From: Euclidia mi
Taxonomy: Eukaryota; Arthropoda; Insecta; Lepidoptera; Erebidae
NCBI GenBank assembly: GCA_944739405.2
Contig: OX123183.2
Span: 119,048,331-119,112,330 of the forward strand
Reading direction: 5' to 3'
Length of the DNA stretch: 64,000 nt
In this document: positions 1 to 10,734 of the stretch, in pieces
Layout of the letters: every line of letters begins with the position of its first letter
Position numbering within the stretch: position 1 is the stretch's first letter
Translations under genes and position numbers: made by a program
The notes under the pieces: generated by a model
The model's input: only the letters and a program-made list of their open reading frames with translations
What the model was told of the DNA's origin: nothing
The model's database searches: none

Positions 1-995
1 TAAACATTGACAAATGAGAAGACGTGGAAAACTTGCCAAGCGAACCGCTATAGAATTTTTTTTATTACGCTGTTATCGATAGCGATATAACGACTAGCGG
101 GGTTATCGCTGAATTTAATATGAGATCCAGCTATGGATTTCGAGATTATAGATGCATATTAAATTTGTCATAAGCTCCATATAAGTCAAATATGTGTATC
201 TAGTCTCCAAATCTATGGATTAATCGGATATTGGGACCGGCCGTCATTCACGATATACAGCCGTAGCGTTTAATACAACATTTGATAAAGTGGATGCGAC
301 AGATACATACTATGATAAACACAAACTTAGTATTGTAATCTACAGCTTTAGATTCTGCGTAATCCAATAATGTTTATACTTAAACGTTTTAATGAGACCT
401 ATATTAAATAAAATTCCCAGTAAATACAGGATTTTCCTTTTTACATAATAATTACCCACATTCCTTAGTAGGAATTGAAGTCTTAATTAATATAGGTATA
501 TCCATTACCATATTATAATAATAATATGAGCTCCATTAATGTAGTTAATACCGATGTTTGTAGTTAATAGGTACCTAAATGTAGTACAATTTTCTTAGTT
601 TCGCTTATTCCAAATACAAGGGCTAAAATTGGTTATCTTTATCAATAATAGTTCCTCTTCATTGCTAGTGTATTTAGTCTCTGTGGGGACTGATTAAGAA
701 TACAAAGCGCCACCATCCCATTTCATTCCTTAGGTGACGTGGGAGGCGGCTAAGAATATGAAGCATTTTTCAGATGTAAGAACTAGGTCGTTATTGTAAA
801 AGCAAATTAAAATGAAGGGATGGGTAACAATGGGATCAGCTTGCAGAGCCTATGTCATCGATATCAAGTTTTTTGTGATTTGTTTTCGTGCAAATTACGT
901 TAAGGTAAAATAAACGAACTATAGGAAATGAAGCTTCTTTTTACATTTACTCCTGACTTTTAAACATTGACAAATGAGAAGACGTGGAAAACTTA
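1..995. repeat. Anonymous AT-rich DNA bounded by a 34-bp direct repeat
   Basis: No gene is visible. Bases 1-34 recur exactly at 961-994. Bases around 190-235 also resemble those around 1265-1310 (a shared phrase ending in cggatattg), which suggests an old, diverged direct duplication. No long terminal repeat ends (TG...CA) or primer-binding site were recognised. Confidence 0.4.
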
Positions 996-1017
996 TGCAA
1001 AATATATTGAACGAACA

Positions 1018-1165
1018 ATTTACATGGATTGATACAAATACTAAATCGGCAATGCATAGGTAGAGTTTCGATCAAGTCGTCTTCGTTGCCCTAATCACGA
1101 AGTCTATTATTCTTGCTCATCGGGTGTGCCACAAGGCGCGATATTAGGTCCACCCAATGTTAGGA
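1018..1165 (+). pseudogene. LINE reverse-transcriptase fragment
   Basis: A short stretch reads YYSCSSGVPQGAILGPP, the conserved 'SGVPQG..LGP' block of non-LTR reverse transcriptases. There is no open frame around it and the flanks cannot be aligned by eye. It is a relic of a LINE whose clade cannot be assigned. Confidence 0.6.
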
Positions 1166-1349
1166 TTGCAGTATCCCAATTTTATAAACTATCAGACTAG
1201 GTTATGATGAGTGAAAGAAGTGAATTTACGACTGGGATGATGCGCAAGCTCTGCCTTCTGCCTCCGTATCTCTTTATCTCCAAATCCATGAATACATCGG
1301 ATATTGAATTCAGTGGTAAAATGGCTTGCGTTAATCTGTAGTTAAGGCA

Positions 1350-1552
1350 GCATAACTTCACGCCTTTATCCCCAAAGGGGTAGGCAGAGGTGTATTACAC
1401 ACCCACACTTCGGCAGTTGTTTCGGTCTCAATGTAATAAGGGGCGAACCTATTGCCATAACCGGGATATTGCCCGGGATACCTGGGGATCGAACCCGAGA
1501 CCATCGCCTCGGCATTCCGTTACGTACACCACTGGGCTACCGTTAAGGTGAT
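1350..1552 (-). mobile_element. Degenerate tRNA-headed SINE
   Basis: Read on the minus strand, the right end gives an A-box-like TAGCCCAGTGGT and a B-box-like GGTTCGATCCC about 45 bases apart. The body ends in the sequence 'ggggtaggcagaggtgta' (plus-strand sense), which is shared with copies near 7650, 21260, 39320, 48270, 56230 and 60330. Substitutions are frequent, so this is an old copy. Confidence 0.6.
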
Positions 1553-1628
1553 TGGGTTAAACCGATTGGCCGTATTAAGAGGTTTAATGGATATTTACGA
1601 TTTGATATCACACGAAATGCGCGACCGA

Positions 1629-1880
1629 TTTAAGGCCTGTTCAGATCTAAGCGGTATTCGCTACCGTCTGCGGTAGAGAAAACCCAGTGGGTATGCGGTA
1701 ATATTACTGTTCAGACCTAAGCGTATTCGCTATCCTTGTGGGTAGAATAACGCGCGGTAGTCGAGTTTCGCTCAGAACTAGCCGCGGTACTTGATACTAA
1801 ATACCTGAGCGAAACCCGCGCGGTATGTACCTCTACCCACAGCGGCAGCGAATATCGCTCAGGTTTGAATAGGCCTTTAA
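1629..1880. mobile_element. Fold-back MITE with TTTAAGGCC ends
   Basis: The left arm (from 1629) and right arm (to 1880) are complementary over about 50 bases, ending TTTAAGGCC.../...GGCCTTTAA. Most of the left arm is repeated at about 1705-1745, giving a nested fold-back. TTAA at both ends is compatible with a TTAA target. No coding capacity. Confidence 0.6.
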
Positions 1881-1890
1881 CCTATGGACG

Positions 1891-2050
1891 TAAAGGTGTG
1901 TCCAAACAGAGCGCGGCTGCCGCACGAAGCCCGTATCGTTCTGTGATTGGACGACTGTAGTGCGCGAAGACTTCTGAATCGAATCAGGACCAATCACAGT
2001 GCGATACGAGCCTCGCGTGGCAGCCGCGCTCTGTTTGGACACACCTTTAA
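1891..2050. mobile_element. Inverted-repeat element, 60-bp arms
   Basis: Bases 1891-1950 are the imperfect reverse complement of 1989-2049, separated by about 38 bases. The ends read TAAAGGTGTGTCC and GGACACACCTTTA. It lies 10 bp from the preceding fold-back element and may be part of the same composite insertion. The two overlapping ORFs here exist only because the arms are GC-rich. Confidence 0.6.
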
Positions 2051-3532
2051 TACTGAAAATAAATACGAATTGGTGGCTTTAAAACTTTTATTTATACATA
2101 ATACACAATTAAATATATTTGTTCTTTAGACACGATCTTTGGTATATAAAATATAATATTGGTATATGGCCACAATACATTAGATTAAAATGGAAGTATT
2201 ATAGAATTCAGTCGTATAGCATAATAAATGGAAATACATAATACATTACAACAATAAATAGTTAAGAAATTATAATCTACATATCATTAATAATTAAAAT
2301 ACTTTGTGCTCTCTTACAAATATAATGGAAACCCTTCAATTGGAATAATGAATTATTTGACTTATTACATGATTTTTCCTTCCTACCTTTTACCCAAGTT
2401 AACTATAATAACATGTAGTACAAAAACAGATACGACATATAGAAGACATTGATTACATAATACTCCTTTTTTCGCATTAAAATATCTTTGATCAACTATC
2501 ATATTTTCCATCTTTATAAAAATAGGTACAGCAATAATACGAATTGACGTAAAACATTAGTTGTCTCAAGATTAAAATTGATTTAATTTACTGTTTAGAA
2601 AAATTAAGTTAGATTAATACTTTGTATATTATACATACAAATCTCGCCATATTTAAAATTTATATTGCCTAATAAATGTAGCATTTTTCTAGTCGCCACT
2701 TGGGCAAACACAGGCGACCTACATACTTCTCATTCATATTCTTTACATCGCTGTAAATATATGCTTAATTGCACTAAGTCACTACTTGTAAAATCGACAG
2801 TGTTTTAGCTATCGATTATGGCTGAAATTGCATTATTAAAATTTATATAATCACACATTTTTATGAGACCTTAGAAAACGACATCATCTAAAAAGAAAAA
2901 TAATATTACGGATTTAAAATACGCGCCGCGCGTTGTCTTTCGAAAATCTACCCGCCACAACCCGACAGACTTACAGATTCCTAGCAGGGGATGGAATTAA
3001 TGCGTCTTTAGTAAAGGATCCCGCAATAAAAACTACGGTAAACATTTTTTTTACGAAAGAAACAATGCTCTACCTGTAGCACCTTCCTGTTGTCTAAAAA
3101 TGACATTAGTATGCAAAGAGTACGACTTTGCGGACGCACGTAAGCATCGATGCACATATTTAACGATTCCTAATTTGGTATCTTATTGACTACAGTATTA
3201 ACTTCATCACTTTACACGCTAGATCGTACCGTTTTAAAGCAATAGTATTAATACGAATTTTGGTAAACTTAATATTTAAAATAATGAGCAATATTTTGGA
3301 ACAAGGGATTTTCACACATTTTGCCAACTTCATACAGCTATTGCTGTACTTTGCTACAGATTAGAATAATGTTTTCAATCTAGTGTGTGAAGTCATAAAC
3401 ATTGAATTCATATTAAAATAGGTACTGCATACACAGCATTTTCATATCCTTGACTCACGTCAAATAAACTGAAATATCACGACCATACACTCTTATATAC
3501 AATAGAAAGTTTATATGTTGAAACTAAACAAT
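2051..3532. other. AT-rich intergenic / downstream region of ced-12
   Basis: No ORF or recognised repeat. Part of this stretch, next to the ced-12 stop at 3533, must be its 3' untranslated region on the minus strand. I could not find a convincing AATAAA in that orientation close to the stop. Confidence 0.4.
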
Positions 3533-5767
3533 TTAGTTGTTATCATAGTAAAAATCATAATCTTCTGGCTCATCGGGGATTTGTGGTGGATCCTTAGGGA
3601 TGTCAATACCTTCTGCATCAAGTAGTCGAACTTTAATATCCATGGACAGCAAAGTCTGCAGATCATTCTCAAAAGATTTACTTGACATCTTTTCTTTTAA
3701 CAAAGCATTCACACCATCCGTCCAGTAATCAAATATCTGCTCATCTGGTGCTACGAAATCTAAAGACGTAATTTCAGAAGATTTGAGAATCAATGAGAAA
3801 GCTAAATGTGGAGTACTCTTTCGCCCCCTCAAGTCCTTCATATGTGGACAGTCTTTGCCTGTTATAACACACTTTATATCTGCAACAGCCAGTTTATTGC
3901 TAAGCTCCTCTAAACTAGGAGTACTTTTTTCATCACAGTCACCATAATGTAACACTTTGTGATTTGGGGAGAGTCGTACAAACCAGAATTTGTCCTTTAT
4001 CCGCTGGCCTCTGGAAGAATATTTCTTAAACCTTGTGCCACCAACTAATACTCCTAACCTTTGCTGCTGGATGAGATCAATGATTTCAGGAGTGATTTTC
4101 TCCTTTAACTCAACAATAGGTCTTGCATGTGACTCCCAAACTTCTCTATTATTTCTCTCCTGTTGCCACAACTGAGTGATTTCTGCATATGGCAGCTGGT
4201 TAATCTTAACTCTAAAAGTTTCAAAACCAATGGGGGAGGAGGACAATGCTCTACTTATTTGCTCCCTAACCACACTTGAAACTTTAATAAAGTCTTCTGT
4301 AGTCGCCCTCATTTCTTTCCAGGTTTTATTCAGTAGCACTATGCAAATACAAAATAGCTCTTCAAAAGGCCTGTCATGATTGAAGAGCAAGGGATGATAG
4401 GTCTGTCCCTGTTCACTGGGTGGTTCACCAATGTGCAAGATGTCACATAACAGTTTCACAAGTTCCACACTAGTTTTACCAAAGGGACATTCATGCTCGT
4501 CAGCCCTACAGCTGTTCTCTAAAACAATTTTTGTGTACTCTTCTGAATAATTTCTTGCAAAATACAGCATACAGTCCAGTGCTAACACCCCAGGAGGTAC
4601 TTCATTGAAGTCTTTAATTGGATCAATCTCACATTTGAAACCAAGCTTTTTGAAGTCACTCTTGGTAAAAGTTCCTCCAAGAGGCCGCCTCATAGTAACC
4701 TCCATGTTAGGATTGTTGTCAGTTTCAAAAGCAATTCTTCGTAGCTCCTTAATTTTGTCCTGTGATTCTTGCTCCTGTGCATCTGCCCTTTGTCTCATCT
4801 TTGGCTCCAGTAAGCCAAGCATGAGAGTTTGTAAGATATACAGTTGGTGTGCCAGCTCTGTACCCACAGCTTCCATCTTGCCAGCTTTGGAGCACTCACT
4901 GGCACTAATGAGGTTTTCATATATAATACTTCGACCTTGCTTTGAGGATAAAGTGGCAGCTATACTTTTTCTTCGAGTCATATCAGCTTTAGAGAATATT
5001 GCATTGATCAGTGCTATGACATTTTGCTGGAACTTACAATCTTGTTTTGGATTCTGTAAGTGCTGTATTAAATTAGGGATTGTAATCTCTTTTTCCACAT
5101 GTGAATTCTTTGAACTATTGAGAACTATATTCTCAAGAATTGATAAGCAGCATTGTATAACTTTTGGATCTTGTGTTGTGGCTTGGTTGTTGACAAAACT
5201 AGCAATTTTATTGATGAATTGATTTTCTAATATGTCCCAAAATATAATACCATGGTCCATGAGTTCAACAAAAGTAATAAGAGCATACTTCAGTGATTGA
5301 TCCTTAAATCTACCATTTTCTATATTGTTTATGATTAAAGTTAAACCTTTCTTGCTGAAGAATTCCTCAGCAAACGTGAGATCAGTACTTAAATAAGATA
5401 ACTTAGTGAGTGCGGCGCTTTGCTCGGCGGGCGAGCCATTGTTTATCTTGCTCAGGATATCCTGGACGGTTTTTGCTGGCGACAATTCGAGACGCAATAC
5501 AGACCCATTTTTTATTTCGTTTCTATTCTTTTCTGTGATGTAATTCTGATTGTTTGTCTCGGAGAATTGTAGAGCGTAGTTTTCAGGGTCGGGGAGGCCC
5601 CAAGGTTTGCAAAGAACCTGAATGATGCTCGACAAAGGTTGGCTTTGATCGAATTCTATAAACTGTGGTACCTTGTCGGTGGAATTGAGCATTTCCACAG
5701 CGATTTTGACAATCGTCGAATCCTTTTCTCTCGTTGCCGACGGCATTTTTATTGGTTTTGTAGACAT
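3533..5767 (-). CDS. ced-12: ELMO / CED-12 engulfment and cell motility protein, full length
   Basis: An intact, intronless 744-aa frame matching the ELMO/CED-12 family. In that family the protein binds a DOCK180-type exchange factor and promotes Rac activation during apoptotic-cell engulfment and cell migration, at the cytosolic face of the membrane. Visible layout: N-terminal ubiquitin-like and armadillo-like region (about 20-320, including 'LRLELSPAKTVQDIL'), ELMO domain (about 330-500, 'PFGKTSVELVKLLCDILHIG'), PH domain (about 560-690, 'KFWFVRLSPNHKVLHYGD'), and a C-terminal tail with prolines and 'YDFYYDNN', as in vertebrate ELMO1. Length is close to the usual ~725 aa. The second Met (MPSATREK, residue 8) is an alternative start. 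A shorter paralogue lies at 12630-14252. The lack of introns could be ancestral in this lineage or reflect an old retrocopy. Confidence 0.93.
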   Translation of the reverse strand: MSTKPIKMPSATREKDSTIVKIAVEMLNSTDKVPQFIEFDQSQPLSSIIQVLCKPWGLPDPENYALQFSETNNQNYITEKNRNEIKNGSVLRLELSPAKTVQDILSKINNGSPAEQSAALTKLSYLSTDLTFAEEFFSKKGLTLIINNIENGRFKDQSLKYALITFVELMDHGIIFWDILENQFINKIASFVNNQATTQDPKVIQCCLSILENIVLNSSKNSHVEKEITIPNLIQHLQNPKQDCKFQQNVIALINAIFSKADMTRRKSIAATLSSKQGRSIIYENLISASECSKAGKMEAVGTELAHQLYILQTLMLGLLEPKMRQRADAQEQESQDKIKELRRIAFETDNNPNMEVTMRRPLGGTFTKSDFKKLGFKCEIDPIKDFNEVPPGVLALDCMLYFARNYSEEYTKIVLENSCRADEHECPFGKTSVELVKLLCDILHIGEPPSEQGQTYHPLLFNHDRPFEELFCICIVLLNKTWKEMRATTEDFIKVSSVVREQISRALSSSPIGFETFRVKINQLPYAEITQLWQQERNNREVWESHARPIVELKEKITPEIIDLIQQQRLGVLVGGTRFKKYSSRGQRIKDKFWFVRLSPNHKVLHYGDCDEKSTPSLEELSNKLAVADIKCVITGKDCPHMKDLRGRKSTPHLAFSLILKSSEITSLDFVAPDEQIFDYWTDGVNALLKEKMSSKSFENDLQTLLSMDIKVRLLDAEGIDIPKDPPQIPDEPEDYDFYYDNN

Positions 5768-5930
5768 TTAATTGAACATTTGACACGAAGACAATCAACA
5801 CAACACACCACACCTCGCGATGTGACGCGCTATTTTCCCGTAATTATTGACATCTCTGCCTACTGTCACATTTGTTTGACAGCTCCTGAAGTTGCGTTTC
5901 GTTTTCGCAAAGGAAGGAGTTAAATAGTTT
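5768..5930 (-). promoter_or_regulatory. Probable 5' leader/promoter region of ced-12
   Basis: Two short blocks here, cacctcgcga (5811-5820) and tattttcccgta (5831-5842), recur in the same order upstream of the truncated ced-12 paralogue at 14346-14355 and 14433-14444. Conservation between the duplicates suggests that leader or promoter sequence was duplicated with the gene. No TATA box or initiator was identified. Confidence 0.4.
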
Positions 5931-6059
5931 TTAAATAATTATATTAATAAAACTACTTTCATACTCCTTAGATTTAAAATTAAGAATTTTCTACGTCTGT
6001 TGAATTTTAGTTTTTAGTAGCAAATCTATAGATGTATTGCTTATTTGTAAGAGCTAATG

Positions 6060-6475
6060 CAAGTTCGGGCTGCGATAACTGGGTGGCGAAACTAACAGAA
6101 TGCCATGCAGAGGGTATCGGGTTCATAACCACCACGGCGCGCTAGTGTCTTTTCGAAGTTACTTGTAATTAAATTATTACTTATTGCTGGCGTGTGCCTC
6201 GTGCCTCGTGGAGTCCGTTATGCCATCGCTCCCACCTACGCCGTACATCGTGGAGGCTCGTGGAGGGAGCACGTTGTGTTGTCGGTCCGAGCCAGCAGAA
6301 ATTAAGACTTTTTACTGTCGTAATGGGGAGTGTCATGATACCGATACTGACATCCTGGCTGTATAAGTCCATGGAATACCGTAGACCGCTTGTGTTGCGG
6401 CGGTCAGACCACAGTCGCTCTGTGGCAAAGCTAAATATTCTGTCCAATCGATTAGGATAAAAAGGCCACCAGTTT
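6060..6475 (+). mobile_element. tRNA-headed SINE, diverged copy
   Basis: Shares 'ccatgcagagggtatcgggt' with the SINE at 16618, followed by a body with 'gtgcctcgtggag' and a later segment with 'tgtggcaaagct'. The order of blocks matches that copy. The B-box region is damaged. ORFs in this stretch are chance readings. Confidence 0.6.
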
Positions 6476-6869
6476 CAAAGGTTTAGATGCTTCACCTTGG
6501 CTGTCATAGACGCACTCTATGCGTTGAACATAGTAAAATTGGAATAAAAGTATGGTAATTAAATTAAGTTGTGTTTTGCGCTTAGATTATATTTTGCGTT
6601 GGTAAGCGATGAAACTGGCTATACAGCAAGCTAATAAAAAAAGAATTTATACCTACTAGAGTAGGTAAATTTGATTTTTCAAATAATTTATTGAGTTGGT
6701 AGGTAACAAGTGATTCACAAGCTGTTCTGGTTGCGTAGGGCTCAAGTTGCATGTCGTTATTTTATGTCTGTGTAATACTAGTTTTCATGAAACCTGAAAA
6801 CTAGTCATGTTGCAGAAGAATTGTTAAAATAAAAATAGCCTTATATATCAAGACTGATAGAATGTCATA

Positions 6870-7725
6870 GAGTGCATAGGGTTCCCACCAAGAACTGAGG
6901 GTCCCAAGTAGTGTTGCCGAACTATCGATATTAAAACAATCGATAGTTTACATCGCAAATCATGTACCCTATCGATACCTAAGCCTATCGATAGTATCGA
7001 TATTATCGATACTATCGATAATATATAACAAGGCAATACTGTCGAATGGGTGCAATATTATCGATACTATCGATAGTATTGCAGTTCGTTAATAACAAAC
7101 TATTGATAGTATCGATACTGTCGATTTTATTTGTAACGATAGTATCGATAGTATCGATACTGTCGATAGTATCGATTATTTTGGACTATCGATATACTAT
7201 TGTAAATTTTTAAACAATCGATAGTCCAAAACAATCGACACAATCGACACGATCGTTGCAAATAAAATCGACAGTATCGATTCTATCGATAGTTTGTTAT
7301 TGAGGAACTACAATACTATCGATAGTATCGATAGTATTGCACTCATTCGATAGTATTGCCTTGTTCTGTGCTATCGATAGTATCGATACTATCGATAATA
7401 TCGACACTATCGATAGGCTGATCGATAGTCTTACGATTGGTTGGCAAGCGATAGGCTATCGATTAATCATCGATAGTCGACTATCGATTGGCAACACTAG
7501 ACTCCCAAGCCAACTTCACCTGCAAGTGGTGCACCTGCCGATCAACGGACGAGGCTCTGGCAAGCAAAATATCTCGATAAGCGGCAATAGGCTCGCCACC
7601 TATTACGTGGGATCAAAACACTGGCGAAAATTGGGCGTTTAATATGCCTCTGCCTACCCCTTCGGAGAAACAGGCGTGAGTCTATGTATGTGTATGTATG
7701 TATGTGATAGAATGTAGAACTTTGC
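6870..7725 (+). mobile_element. SINE-like element interrupted by a hAT-type MITE
   Basis: Flanks of the MITE at 6909-7499 rejoin to match, in opposite orientation, the uninterrupted copy at 56190-56420: '...gggtcccaag' continues into 'ccaac.tcacctgcaagtgg'. The element ends with the 'cctctgcctaccccttcgg' block and a (TATG)n microsatellite tail at about 7685-7706. Confidence 0.7.
6909..7499. mobile_element. hAT-type MITE built from ATCGATAGT palindromes
   Basis: Ends are TAGTGTTGCC and GGCAACACTA, typical of hAT non-autonomous elements. The interior is almost entirely overlapping copies and variants of ATCGATAGT / TATCGATACTATCGATA, so the whole element can fold on itself. It is flanked by gtcccaag (6901-6908) and ctcccaag (7502-7509), an 8-bp duplication with one change that sits two bases from the right end. 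No coding capacity. Confidence 0.75.
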
Positions 7726-7952
7726 AAATAATATGTTATTTGATAAGTAACAGTTTTATTTTCCTGTATCTACGCGTGGCTACGTGCAAGACAGAATAAC
7801 AGGAAAATATTGTACCTATTTCCTCCGCGTTCCAGACATGAAGGAAATGTTTCGTGTTTTATGAGGGCATTGCAAACATAGGTACATAATTAATATAACA
7901 ACGCCTATATTATGTTATTAAAGTTGTTTTTGTTTTCGTGTGAGTGTGTGGC

Positions 7953-8165
7953 CAACTCTAGTGTCGGGGTTATCAGGCCGCCCTAAGGCCTCCGACATGG
8001 CCTAACGATTCTTATCCTGAGAATAACCGGGACTGACAGCTTAAGGTGCCCTCCGAGGCACGGTAGAGCTCAGATGTAAATGCCACACGCGGTCACCCAT
8101 CCAAGTGGTGACCTGTGCAAGCGTTGCTTAACTTTGTCGATCTGTTACGAACGACAAGCCAAGTC
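7953..8165 (-). mobile_element. 5S rRNA-headed SINE
   Basis: On the minus strand, 8089-8140 reads as the 3' half of 5S rRNA, with 'AAGTTAAGCAACG' (box A-like) and 'TTGGATGGGTGACCGCGTG' (box C). Immediately downstream is a body with 'cgtgcctcggagggcac' and 'gtcagtcccggttatt', which is also found in the tRNA-headed SINE at 16618. It abuts the LINE starting near 8220. Confidence 0.7.
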
Positions 8166-8219
8166 TAAAGCGATAGGTATTTTAATAGACCATTAGTGGT
8201 TACAAGGCATATTACCTAC

Positions 8220-10400
8220 ATGTTAGACTGGGAAAGTTAAAAGTAAAAGTTCAAAATTTAGTTTGAACATTGATAACGACACTATTACATCAGACTCAAA
8301 AGTTGCATCGGCGTTTGAAAGTTTTTTTACTGATATCCCCGTTATTACTACTAGATCTTTGGACTCATCAACCAATGCAGCGGAATCTCTTTTAAAAGAA
8401 AACATGAGTACAACCTATAGTAATTTCTCATTTCAGTATATAAATTCAAATGATGTTATAAAAGCTTTTAATACTATAAATTTAAAGAAGACTGCAGACT
8501 TGTGGAGAAATTCCGTTACTATTACCAAGTCCATTATTGCTTTAGCTGCTAACAGATTAGCTTTAATATTTAATAAGTGTATTGACTGTGGTGTATTTCC
8601 TGATCTTATGAAAGATAGCAAGGTAATACCTTTGTACAAAGCAGGTAGCACATCAGACCCCACCAACTATAGGCCAATTTCTGTGCTGCCCACATTTAGC
8701 AAAATTTTCGAGAAATTGATACTAGACCAACTGCAAAGTTATTTTAATAACAACGAGCTTCTACACTCTAAACAATTTGGTTTTACAAAGGGGCGCTCCA
8801 CGACCGATGCCGGTGTTGAGCTTGTAAAACATATATTTGATGCCTGGGAGGATTCACATGATGCTTTAGGTGTCTTCTGTGATTTGTCCAAGGCCTTTGA
8901 TTGTGTAGAACATGATACATTGATCAGGAAATTACATCACTATGGTTTAAGTAGTTCTGCTCTGCATCTTCTTACTTCATATTTGAGTAATAGGATTCAG
9001 AGAGTTGATGTCAACGGGACGCGTTCGCATGGGTCTGTAGTCAAAATGGGCGTCCCACAGGGTTCAATCCTCGGTCCTTTTTTATTTTTAGTTTATATTA
9101 ATGACTTACCACATCTCGTCAATGACAAGCACGGGATAGTACTGTTTGCTGATGATACCTCACTTTTATTTAAATTAAAACGACAGCAAATTGATATGGA
9201 CGATGTAAACATTGCTATCTCAAAGGTGGTTCGCTGGTTTGAGGTTAACAACCTGCTTTTAAATAGACTAAAAACTAAATGTATTCGATTTTTGATGCCT
9301 AACGTCAAACAAGTGAACACCTCAGTAAAGGTTAAGGATGATGTGTTGGATCTTGTGGATAACACCAAATTTTTAGGCATTACACTAGATTCTAAGCTGC
9401 AATGGGGACCACATATTAGTAAATTGTCGAATAGACTCAGCTCTGCAGCATACGCAGTCAGGAAAATTCGCCAGTTAACTGACATTGACACTGCCAGGCT
9501 TGTATATCATAGCTATTTTCATAGTATAATGTCATACGGTATTCTCCTGTGGGGAAATGCTGCCGACATTCAGACCATCTTTGTTCTGCAGAAAAGAGCT
9601 ATTCGAGCAATTTATAATTTGGATTATGGGGCTTCGTTAAGGAATAAATTCAAGGAAATAAACATTTTAACAGTTGCAAGCCAGTACATTTATTCCAACC
9701 TAATATATTTATTCCAAAACAAGGCCTCATACTCATAGAAAAGTGATATCCACAATTTGAATACTAGAAATAAGAGTAAGCTAGTAGTGCCGGCTACCCG
9801 GCTAGAGAAAATAAAAAAATCTTTTCAAGGCCAATGTGTGCGCTTTTACAATAAAGTGCCAAGCAATATTCAAAATTTAAGTTATAATAAATTCAAAAAG
9901 ATTATAAAACGTAAACTTTGTCAAAAAGGGTACTATTCAGTGCTAGATTATATTGAAGATAAAAATGCTTGGGATTAATTTGCTCGGTCCCACAGGCTAC
10001 TTATGTTTGATTAGTGTTAAGTTTCATGGGAGTGTGAGTTATTGTGTCTATAGTCTATATTATGCTAGTAAGTACTTTTATATTATTATTTAAAAAGCCT
10101 TATTAATTGACAACAACATTATAGACACACCAGCTCATAAACTTATGAAAAATTCAATGTAGTTACTAAGTTTTTAAATTGTATAAAATCAAGACGTAGA
10201 AAAGAGTGGCCCGGAGTTTCTTGCCTGATTCTTCTCACGAGGCTCTACTTTCTGAACAGGCATTTTTTTCAATGCTATATTAATATGCATTTAAAGTTAC
10301 TTTTTTTTTTTATTTGTATGACTTTCTGACGTGTCCAAAAAATTTTAACATTTTTATGGAAATAAACATATTTGAGTTTGAGTTTGAGTTTGTCCTGACT
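8220..10400 (+). mobile_element. CR1/Jockey-like LINE, 5'-truncated, with 3' tail
   Basis: Contains the reverse transcriptase frame at 8263-9738 and its continuation to 9978, then a 3' UTR with the 'agagtggcccggagtttcttgcc' block. It ends in 'gaaataaacatatttgag' and a (TTTGAG)n tail near 10370-10390. The endonuclease half is absent, as expected for 5' truncation. Another truncated 3' end with a similar UTR block lies at 22140-22356. Confidence 0.8.
8263..9978 (+). pseudogene. LINE reverse transcriptase with one in-frame stop
   Basis: The frame opens at 8263 (an internal non-AUG codon, since the 5' end is truncated) and runs 491 codons to TAG at 9736-9738. It then continues in the same frame to 9978. 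Reverse transcriptase blocks are visible in order: 'KVIPLYKAGSTSDPTNYRPI', 'KQFGFTKGRSTTDAG', 'VFCDLSKAFDCVEHDTLI', 'MGVPQGSILGPFLFLVYIND' and the catalytic 'VLFADDTSL' (near 9147). The stop replaces a codon near the C-terminus, after the catalytic core, so little of the enzyme is lost. Closest in style to BS/X-element-type insect LINE polymerases. The sequence is well preserved, so the insertion is probably recent. Confidence 0.85.
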
Positions 10401-10734
10401 GATTTTCGAAGGTTGCATATCGCTGATTGGTTAAGAATTAGGGTGGCATGTCGTATGGCTGCAACTGTTTATATTGACTTGGTGCTGTGTGTACCTAGAT
10501 CGACTATGTTAATATGCATTTAAAGTTACTTTTTTTTTTTATTTGTATGACTTTCTGACGTGTCCAAAAAATTTTAACATTTTTATGGAAATAAACATAT
10601 TTGAGTTTGAGTTTGAGTTTGTCCTGACTGATTTTCGAAGGTTGCATATCGCTGATTGGTTAAGAATTAGGGTGGCATGTCGTATGGCTGCAACTGTTTA
10701 TATTGACTTGGTGCTGTGTGTACCTAGATCGACT
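10281..10734. repeat. 229-bp tandem duplication containing a LINE tail
   Basis: Bases 10281-10505 recur at 10510-10734 with essentially no differences seen. Each unit contains the end of the LINE 3' UTR, the (TTTGAG)n tail and about 120 bp of flanking DNA. A simple head-to-tail duplication after LINE insertion explains it. The two 69-81 aa ORFs are copies of the same noncoding stretch. Confidence 0.85.

Noticed and set aside
4605..5222. 205-aa plus-strand ORF
   Set aside because: It lies antisense to the well-supported ELMO/CED-12 coding frame and has no family resemblance of its own.
3533..5767. Full-length ced-12 as a processed pseudogene
   Set aside because: The frame is intact over 744 aa with both terminal family motifs, and upstream sequence is conserved in the paralogue. 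Lack of introns alone is not enough to call it a retropseudogene.
6909..7499. Regularly repeated short palindromes resembling a CRISPR array
   Set aside because: The repeats overlap, have no unique spacers of constant length, and lie in a eukaryotic genome between hAT-type ends.
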